DNA of 64,000 bases from Hormiphora californensis (lineage: Eukaryota > Ctenophora > Tentaculata > Cydippida > Pleurobrachiidae): assembly GCA_020137815.1 (NCBI GenBank), contig CM035351.1, positions 8,569,100 through 8,633,099 on the forward strand, given 5' to 3'. Below, one piece after another: positions 56,474-64,000 of this stretch (positions are counted from its first letter, which is position 1; the number at the start of each line of letters is the position of its first letter). Position numbers and translations under genes: made by a program. Under the pieces are notes generated by a model. It did no database searches, had not been told where the DNA came from, and saw nothing but the letters and a program-made list of their open reading frames with translations.

Positions 56474-58153
56474 ATGTCTGTCTCTGTAAAGCGGAAACGA
56501 GACAGCACGGAGGAGGAGGAGTTTTTCATTTCGGACCTCGATGGATTAGATGTGTCTGAGACGGACCGAGAGGCGATCCTTGCCATTAAGGAAGCCAGCC
56601 CCCACATGTCTGCATATGAGTGTAAGAGGGCACTAAAATTGAGGCAAAACAACGAAGTGCTAAAGAGTCTCGGGTTGCTCCAAGAAAAACCATGGAAACC
56701 CCCTCCGAAGGCAGTCTCAGTACCCCGGAAGTGGACCAAGAAGGTTCCGACCAACCAGGAACCAGAGCGGAGATCATCACGGATTGCGGGAGCTGCACCT
56801 GTGAACTACTCCCACGAGGCTATCGGGCAGTGGTTTAGCGAGAACGATAAACCTTCTGCTTCTACAATTACCCGACGCTCATCTAGAGTGAACAATGAAA
56901 ATGGGGAAAATGTAAGACAGAAGCTCACCCAAAAACTATTGGCAACCGACGTAGCAGACGCGAACTCTGACTCTTTTACACCCATTTATGATGCCATGAA
57001 ATCTTATAAGTGTGAAAAGAAAGAAGAAAACATCAAATGCAAAGTGGAGAAGAAATCAGTGATGGAGACATCTAAAAAGATTCAAAGTCAGGATAAGGGG
57101 ACCCTGGTTCGGGCGTGTACTAAGAGAATTTCTGCTCTCGCGATCCATCCAACCACCCATACCTTCTTGGTAGCTGGGGGATCAAAGAACGGGGAGTTAG
57201 GTATAACTGCTCTTGCAGAAGACCAAACTGAACCTGTCTCTGTCCGAATGCAAGGCGAGGACAACATCCTGGCGGGACTAAAATTCTCCTCTGATAAACT
57301 CTACTCGAGCAGTTATACAGGAATTTGCAGGGTTCTGGACCCCACTACCGCTTCTTACGACACTGTAATTGAGATGGACGATGGTATCCGCGGCTTGGAT
57401 ATACGTCAAGACACGAACCTTTATCTAACAGGCCAGGGTACGGGACAGGTTAACAAAGTTGATACTCGCACAAACTCCGTCTCAGCAACCTACCCTGCAG
57501 TAGAGGATTATCGGAGTTATGGAAGTTTATGGAGCGTCAACTGCCACCCATTCGATGATAACTACTTTGTATCTAGCTCCAATAACGGGACTGTCACTCT
57601 GTGGGATGACCGACAGACTAAGGAACCCCTGGACGTTAACGACACAGCTCACTCCAAAAGTGTCAGCAGTGCGGTGTTCGATTTGGCGACAGGAAATACA
57701 CTCGTTACAGTTGCATATGATGACCTGATTTGCAGATTGGGGTTCAAGGATAAGAGTAAATTGGTAACTGAGGAGACTGCCCGGCATATGAACGAGACGG
57801 GACGGTGGCTCACCAAGTTCCAAGCTGAATGGTACCCCCAGTCGGACACTGTCTTCGCTATTGGTTCCATGGCTCGACCTCGGAGGTTTGAGTTCTACAA
57901 CTCAAAGCTGGCAATGATCCAGACAAAGACTAATGATGAGATATTGGTATCTGTTCAGTCACTAATCAGGTTTCATCCTAGTACGGGGGCCATTGCCACT
58001 GGTAATTCTAGTGGATATGTCACCCTCTGGAGGTCTTCATCATCAAGAAATGGGGGTGAAACTGCAGTAAAGCAGGAACTAAAAGAGGAGCAGGAAGAGG
58101 AGGAGGTATCATCGTCTGGGCTGTTAAAACAGGAGGACCGACAGTTGTAATTA
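56474..58153 (+). CDS. WDR76: WDR76, WD40-repeat DNA-damage-associated protein
   Basis: A single uninterrupted frame of 558 aa, ending at a stop just after 58150. The N-terminal third is charged and carries PERRSSRIAG and a second RRSSRVN, short basic motifs of the kind seen in WDR76. The WD40 part runs from about residue 215 to 530, with blades such as RISALAIHPTTHTFLVAGGS, GTVTLWDDR and GAIATGNSSGYVTLWR. The tail is acidic with a KQELKEE sumoylation-like motif. WDR76 orthologues bind chromatin and associate with DDB1-CUL4 ubiquitin ligase. It is notable for lacking introns while all neighbours have them. A gcctcag acceptor lies 2 nt before the ATG, 184 bp after ATP5MC. Confidence 0.92.
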
Positions 58154-58403
58154 TAAGAATTAGTAGCTGTTATCACATCAAACAAGTATTTTTAACGTTA
58201 TTATAATGACTGTATTTTTAAACTTTCTAATGTTATTTACAATTTTTACGTGACCCAGTAAAAGCTATAATAGCTCATCATAAAGCAGATCAGTCTGGCC
58301 TTTCATTGTTTCCTTCCCCAACCCCTTATCCGAGTACCATCAGTCACCAGGCCCCCCCACTCCCCGGTCACCACAACTGCTCAATAACCTCATCAACTCT
58401 AGC

Positions 58404-60268
58404 ATGGAGGAGGTATCAATAGACCTCGGAGGATATGAACCGACCCCGCAACCCGCCACCTCCTCCTCTGCCATGCCTGGCTCGGAGTTCCTGACTTCAG
58501 AGATGCAAACTCAACTTGCCGGGAAAATATTCGAAGTTGGCACAACCAAAGCTAAGGAAGCATTCAGTATCTACGGGAGGATTGACTACCTACGGCCCTA
58601 TTTCGATGTAGAACCTCGTCAGGTCCAGAAGAGGTTGATTACTGCCCTTATACCAGAGAGAATTACAGGAACGAAGAGTGAGGTTGTCAGGTAAGCTGAG
58701 CAGGAACATTGTATATTTTACCTAACAGCTAGACATTCCTCTTCATAGATAATATCCAGCATTTGTAACTTACTTGTTTTTTTTTCGAGCCTTTCTCACC
58801 GTGCCCAGAGACGGCAGATCATTTAGTAAAAAAGGGGTAAAAACAAAACACCTCTCCCCCCTGACTCAGCGAGTTATACGGTCCGCTCATGGTGGTGTTG
58901 ACCTTGATAGCGGTCATGCTAGCTGGTATGAAGAGCAGTGGCCAGACTGTGCAAGAAGGCACCCTCATGGGGACAGCCATTGGGACTTGTTTTGGGTATT
59001 GGTTGGGTGCCAGTCTCTTCTTCTTTGGTCTGGCCTACTTTTGTGATACAAGACTATCTCCAATCGAGGTTTGTTACACACGCGATACAAACTTACAAAC
59101 TTCTACAAACCATGTTAGTCAGGACCACTATTGGTGCGCGGTCGTGCCCACGGAAGGAGTGCTTGGATCATCTTGAAACCGGTTTTAAGTTCACTAATGC
59201 ATACCCAAAAGTGTCTGTAGCCATTTGGGTGATGTTCTGACAATCCAATCACGAGTTATGACCGAAAAACAGTCAAAAAAGACGTTTTAAAGTGACAGAA
59301 AGGAGGATCTGAACACAGCCCTTATATGAAGGGCTGGGGCTTTGAAACTTCTTGTGTGGACAGAGAATCGTCCAAATTTGCAGTGTCAACTTTCAGATAG
59401 TTGCTATCTTTTGTAGTTATCTAATTAGAGTTGTTTAAACATGTGAGACAACCTATATGACCCTACAAAACAGGGTGATTAGGTACTACTTCCATCTCAT
59501 ATTGCTTGCTCTCACCGCTTGTATGCTTTAATCCGCTCTCTAATTGGGCAAATCTCGTCAAGTGATCACTTCACAAGCAGTATTATAGGCCCCTTTAGCA
59601 ACTTCTCACATGTTTAAACGACTCTAATTAGATAACTACAAAAGATAGAAACTATCTGAAAGTTGACACTGCAAATTTGGACGATTCTCTGTCCACACAA
59701 GAAGTTTCAAAGCCCCAGCCCTTCATATAAGGGCTGTGTTCAGATCCTCCTTTCTGTCACTTTAAAACGTCTTTTTTGACTGTTTTTCGGTCATAACTCG
59801 TGATTGGATTGTCAGAACATCACCCAAATGGCTACAGACACTTTTGGGTATGCATTAGTGAACTTAAAACCGGTTTCAAGATGATCCAAGCACTCCTTCC
59901 GTGGGCACGACCGCGCACCAATAGTGGTCCTGACTATGTATACAAATGTCATGTTCTCTCCCCAGGTGTTGTCTCTATGCGGGTACGGCCTATTTGGTAC
60001 TCTCCTCTGTATGTTTCTCTCCACACTCCTCCTCGCCTCAGCCACTAACACATTCTTCTACGTGACCTGGTTGGTGCTGGGTATCTCATCAGCCTTCAGG
60101 ATGGCGTCTATCTTCATGGAGCGGACAGCTGTCCGGAAGCAGGGTCTCACTGTGGCGATTATAGTAGCAAGTGTTCACCTCATGTTCATCCTGTACCTCA
60201 AGTTCTTTTATCATAAGACTTACGAGGCGGCTGCCAAGTTGGCGCCACCTGTCATTGCTGCCGGTTGA
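58404..60268 (+). CDS. YIPF3: YIPF3, Yip1-family Golgi membrane protein
   Basis: Exons 58404-58690, 58870-59068 and 59966-60268 join in phase to 262 aa. The cytosolic N-terminus contains IDYLRPYFDVEPRQVQKRL. Then comes SELYGPLMVVLTLIAVML (membrane helix 1), EGTLMGTAIGTCFGYWLG (helix 2, the signature of YIPF3) and further helices in exon 3 (LCGYGLFGTLL, LVLGISSAFRMAS, FILYLKFFYHKTYE). YIPF3 pairs with YIPF4 in the cis-Golgi and is linked to Golgi turnover. It is shorter than the vertebrate protein, which has an extra lumenal tail. Intron 2 holds an 817 bp foldback element. An actctag acceptor ends one base before the ATG. Confidence 0.95.
59118..59934. mobile_element. Foldback element in YIPF3 intron 2
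   Basis: Ends gtcaggaccactattggtgc and its complement. Arms of about 340 bp (to about 59460 and from about 59590) match nearly perfectly around a 130 bp AT-rich loop. The flanks read TA on both sides (ttagtcag ... ctgactat), which fits a TA target duplication as in Tc1/mariner-related elements. No transposase ORF. Confidence 0.85.
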
Positions 60269-60618
60269 GTTGGGTAGTGTGTGAAGTGTGGGTATAGTAA
60301 AAAGGGAGAATTTTAGGTAGGGAGAGAGAAATAGAGAAGTAGAAAGGGAGAGCGTGTCGTCTCTTCCGGGGGTCCAGAATTGTGTGTGTTTCTGTGTGTT
60401 ATGTGAGTTACTCTTTTTGCATGTTAGTAGAGCTTGTAAATATATGTATCACTTTTCTTAGAGTTTTAGTGAAATATTGAATGGTATTTCGTAAACTTCG
60501 ACACACTTGTTTTACCTCCCTGCTTACTCTCAAAACAATCCCCGATATTCAAGTAACCAGCCGTATACAACCCTCCCTTCTTATTAGTAACCAGTTTAAC
60601 CTCTCCTCTAGCTCCACT
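60269..60618. other. YIPF3-BORCS8 intergenic region
   Basis: 350 bp holding the YIPF3 3' untranslated region and the start of BORCS8. No AATAAA seen. A ctcctctag acceptor-like site ends at 60611, 7 nt before the next ATG. Confidence 0.5.
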
Positions 60619-61213
60619 ATGTACAGTAGTATACACGGGAGGGTAATGGAGAACACGGTGCCAGTGATATCCCGACAAGGCATCAGTGGTATGTATAGTT
60701 TCCAAGAATCCTCCTCTGCTGCCTCCTCCTCTAACGTGACCCCTGAAGTACGGTCCCTCTGTAAGAAGAGTTCAGAGAACCTGCACCTACTGGTCAATGA
60801 GACATCCCTGGCGTTCTATCGGATTGAAGAGCACATTGTGAAGACAGTACCCCATCTTCAGGTAACAACCGGCACCTTGTGTTATAGTGGATAGGTGGTG
60901 AAGTATTGTTATTTACAGTGTCATGCAAGCAACTTAATAATAATAAAACATGGCAGACAGAGAATTAAATTATCCGGTATTATCAAGTTTCAACTCATTT
61001 TATCCACACTACTCTCTCCAGGGTATAGCTCAGCAAGTCAAGTCAGTGGAAACCAAGGCTGAGGGAGCTGGTTTTGACCAAGATTACACGGCCCAATTCC
61101 TAAGTGAGGTTGAGATCATCCCCGAGCTCCAGTCAGTGCAGGGGTGGGTAAAGAATGCTCTTGTTAATGCTAGTAAAATAAAGGAACTACAAGACAGAAG
61201 AGGGCCTACTTGA
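60619..61213 (+). CDS. BORCS8: BORCS8, BORC complex subunit
   Basis: Exons 60619-60861 and 61022-61213, phase 0, give 144 aa. The core HLLVNETSLAFYRIEEHIVK followed by TVPHL matches the start of BORCS8 (MEF2BNB), where LANEPSVALYRLQEHVRR is the equivalent. The rest is helical and likely coiled coil, ending VQGWVKNALVNASKI. BORC recruits ARL8 to lysosomes and drives their movement along microtubules. An upstream in-frame ATG at 60481 would add 46 residues but sits in low-similarity sequence, before an acceptor. The start at 60619 is therefore preferred. It lies 350 bp after YIPF3 and 366 bp before MBTPS1. Confidence 0.87.
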
Positions 61214-61487
61214 TACCAGAAACAGTAGTTCTATTCAGAGACCCCCTCCGGATATATAAAGTGATTTTGGGACTGTTGTTGTACTGCAGCAGCTCAGGGT
61301 GATATAAACCCCCACAGACTTGCTGGTCGAGTCTGGGGTGTAAGATGAGTGATTGATATATGTGTATTGTTATATGTGTATAAGATTGAGCTGACCTGTG
61401 TAAAATGTACGTTGTTCTGTGTGGTCTATTGTTGTTGAGATTCTGCCAATATTCTCCCTTACACGTTTCTTACCCCCTAATTTTCCA

Positions 61488-61493
61488 AATAAA
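61488..61493 (+). promoter_or_regulatory. AATAAA polyadenylation signal for BORCS8
   Basis: Canonical hexamer 275 nt after the BORCS8 stop and 87 nt before the MBTPS1 ATG. It leaves room for almost no separate promoter between the two genes. Confidence 0.65.
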
Positions 61494-61560
61494 CTCCCCT
61501 ACACTTGCACATTAAAGTAAGTTACAGCTTAGTTCCATTTAATTATACTAACCACTCTCT

Positions 61561-61567
61561 GTTTTAG
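61561..61567 (+). promoter_or_regulatory. 3' splice acceptor just upstream of MBTPS1
   Basis: Pyrimidine tract accactctctgttttag ends 12 nt before the ATG at 61580. With the poly(A) signal at 61488 it forms a poly(A)-signal/acceptor pair 74 bp apart. No donor for a cis intron is obvious in the short gap, so a trans-splice acceptor is the likeliest reading. Confidence 0.45.
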
Positions 61568-61579
61568 CTTGAGATATGA

Positions 61580-64000
61580 ATGTTGATGTGGTTCCTATTA
61601 TCTCTCGTGCTCTCATTTTGCACCGCGGATGAACAGTTAATTGTCCTATTTACCCGATACCTCTCGTCCCTCGAACGGAGACACACTCTCTCTACGTGTC
61701 TAGCGGACTATACCCACTGGTACACCCTTCCCTCTCCCTTCCCATCCGCACCCAGTGACTTCAGTGTTATATACGTACAGCATGGCCTGGCAACCGTCCA
61801 ACAATCCTTTCTCCCCTCGCCACTAGTACGGGGTATTGTCCCCGATAGACTTATACCAGATGTGCCCCTCAACACCTCTGAACCACCACCATCACCCCCC
61901 GCTCCGGAATCCTCCTCTTATTTGGAGTATTTCCAGAGGAGGGTGCTGAGTGTTAGTACCCGAGGTGTAGCCTCTCTTGTCCATGCTCCCGCCCTATGGA
62001 GACGAGGGTACAAGGGGTCAGGGGTCAGGGTTGCAGTACTGGATACCGGTCTGCCTTCCAATCACCCTCACTTCTCACACATTGCACAGACTCTTGATTT
62101 CACAGATGAGTCCGAACCAGCTGATAAGGTCATTGGACATGGGACATTTGTTGCTGGCGTCATAGCTAGTTCCCGGGACTGCCTTGGCATCGCCCCCGAG
62201 GCGGAGATATACTCCCTGAAGGTATTCAACTCCAAACAGATATCACACACATCGTGGTTTCTGGAGGCCTTCAATTATGTCCTTCGAACGGGAATAGACA
62301 TCCTAAATCTGAGTATCGGAGGTCCCGATTTCCGGGATAGTTTGTTCACGGACAAGGTCCGAGAACTAACTGCTAGTGGTATAATTTTCATTCTCTGCAA
62401 TGGGGAACGATGGCCCTCTCTATGGTACCCACAATAACCCAGCCGACCAGCTGGATGTTATCGGTGTGGGAGGGTTGAATTACGATGACGAAATTGCTGA
62501 TTTCTCTTCACGAGGCATGACCCTGTGGGAGTCCCCTGAGGGGTATGGGAGGGTTAAACCTGATATTGTGACCTACGGGACAGCTATCAAGGGATCCAAC
62601 TTGAAAGGGTCTTGCCGGTATCTAACAGGAACAAGTGTCTCCTCTCCCGTGGTTACTGGTGTGGTAACTCTACTTGTGGAGGTCATGAAACGAAATGAGC
62701 GGCTCTCCAGACTTACCTCTCCCGCCAGTGTGAAGCAGATCCTAATGGCGTCCGCGGAACGACTTCCTGGACCCAACGTCTTTGAACAAGGTGCGGGGAA
62801 GATGAACCTAGTTCGAGCATACGAGGTCCTCCAGGGGTATGTTCCCCAGGTGACTGTGTCCCCCTCAAAGATAGACTGGACGGACTGTCCCTACATGTGG
62901 CCCTTCTGCTCCCAGCCACTATACCACACTGCCCTGCCAGTCACCATCAATATGACAGTTGTTAACGGGATGGGTGTCACAGGATCCATTACCACCCCAC
63001 CCACTTGGCACCCAAATAGCAGGACTAACGGCTACCTGCTGGGTGTGTCCCTCTCCTACAACACCATCCTGTGGCCCTGGTCTGGGTACCTGGCTGTCAG
63101 CCTCACAGTCAAAGAGGAGGGTGCCCACTTTACTGGGACAGTGGAGGGGTATATCCTCCTGACTGTGACGTCACCAGGAACAGTGGAGGATATCGGGGAG
63201 CAGACTTCCACTGTTAGGATCCCTATCAAGGTGAATGTGATCCCCACTCCGCCGCGATCTAGGAGGATTGTCTGGGATCAGTTTCACTCTATTGGGTATC
63301 CGTATGGACCATTCCCCCGGGACAACCTCAGAGTACAAAACTCACCTCTCGACTGGAATGGAGACCACCCCCACACCAACTTTAACGGGCTGTATAAACA
63401 CCTCCGGGGTAAGGGGTACTTCCTAGAGGTCCTCACTACCCACCTCCTGTGTTACGATGCCGCCCACTATGGGCACCTTCTGATAGTGGACCCCGAGGAT
63501 GTTTACCATCGATCAGAGTTGGAGAAGGTGGCACGAGATGTCGATAAGTTGGGTATAAACCTTATTGTCATTGCGGAATGGTACAACGGTCCTCTCATCA
63601 AGCACATCAAGTTTTACGATGAAAATACTCAGGAGTGGGTTGTGTTACAGGGAGCGGGTGCTAATGTCCCGTCCCTCAACAAGTTACTCTCTCCCTGGGG
63701 TGTGGTGCTCAGTGACAAAGTCTGGACGGGAACCTTTGAGTTAGACCCCCGCCATGCCCCAGTTGATTATTCCTCAGGGACTAGTATCCTGGCATTCCCG
63801 ACCGCTGGGAGGACCTTTTCGACAACTCTGGTTGACGAGACCTCTGATATTATCCAGCAGAAGAAGGTCCATGTGGCTGAGGTGCCAGGTGATGGGGGTA
63901 TATCATGGGGCTAACGGTTCAGTGTCTGTGTTTGGTGATAGTTCGTGTATGGATAACGCAGGACAAACAGCAGACAAGTGTTATTGGATCCTGGATATGA
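61580..64000 (+). CDS. MBTPS1: MBTPS1, membrane-bound site-1 protease (runs off the window)
   Basis: Subtilisin-family protease of the Golgi that cleaves SREBP, ATF6 and the GlcNAc-1-phosphotransferase precursor. A signal peptide (MLMWFLLSLVLSFCTADEQL) and propeptide precede the catalytic domain. Catalytic Asp is about residue 155 (VAVLDTG) and His about 187 (IGHGTFVAGV). The oxyanion Asn follows in GNDGPLYG, and Ser in GTSVSSPVV. The C-terminal part has CPYMWPFCSQP, IPTPPRSRR and FPRDNLR as in animal S1P. The frame breaks twice: an extra base at about 62391-62395, just before GNDG, and one G too many in the G run at 63894-63898. After each, the conserved sequence goes on in the next frame (last visible CYWILDM). 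The membrane anchor lies beyond 64000. No intron within 2.4 kb. Single-base errors are likelier than a pseudogene. Confidence 0.95.

Noticed and set aside
61580-63914. MBTPS1 as two genes or a pseudogene
   Set aside because: Conserved residues continue across each one-base shift with normal codon quality, and similar shifts occur in other genes of the window. Sequence error is simpler.

Overview
This is nuclear DNA from an animal. The genes are split by GT-AG introns. Recognisable orthologues include an alpha-neurexin, the Golgi protein YIPF3, the BORC subunit BORCS8, mitochondrial ATP synthase subunit c, WDR76, site-1 protease MBTPS1 and an ABHD11-type hydrolase. A neurexin with LamG/EGF blocks, a membrane span and a 4.1-type juxtamembrane motif points to a metazoan. 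Compact genes, many foldback elements and splice acceptors sitting right before start codons suggest an invertebrate, possibly non-bilaterian. The sequence alone does not settle the phylum.

Layout. 1-3100 (+): last exon of an ABHD11-like hydrolase, then a five-exon F-box protein with an EMI1-like LRRL tail. 3100-11500: no host gene; a mosaic of duplicated repeat blocks, foldback elements, a retrotransposon nuclease fragment and a degenerate tandem array. 11525-16893 (-): seven-exon C2H2-type zinc-finger, serine-rich nuclear protein, unnamed. 16900-22000: gene-poor. 22005-42937 (-): complete alpha-neurexin of 14 coding exons with a 14 kb first intron full of (GA/CT)n and a 1 kb palindrome; an extra signal-peptide exon at 27992-28079 could give a shorter isoform. 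42938-44347: spacer with a hammerhead-ribozyme-like hairpin repeat. 44348-55586 (-): one or two unnamed genes, with an RG/M-rich N-terminus, a Cys-rich module and a C-terminal Ig domain; a 5.6 kb intron is a nest of transposon remnants. 55816-64000 (+): a tight head-to-tail cluster ATP5MC, WDR76, YIPF3, BORCS8, MBTPS1 with gaps of 184-366 bp.

Three themes stand out. First, each cluster gene has a consensus 3' splice acceptor 1-19 nt before its ATG, and one gap has a poly(A) signal only 74 nt before the next acceptor. This is what spliced-leader trans-splicing of operon-like clusters would look like. Second, there are at least seven long inverted-repeat elements. Third, several conserved genes contain single-base frame breaks (MBTPS1 twice, neurexin once, three in unnamed genes). 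Base-level indel errors in the assembly explain these better than pseudogenes.

The clustered genes are mostly housekeeping (energy, chromatin, Golgi, lysosome positioning, lipid-sensing proteolysis). I see no shared pathway beyond close packing.
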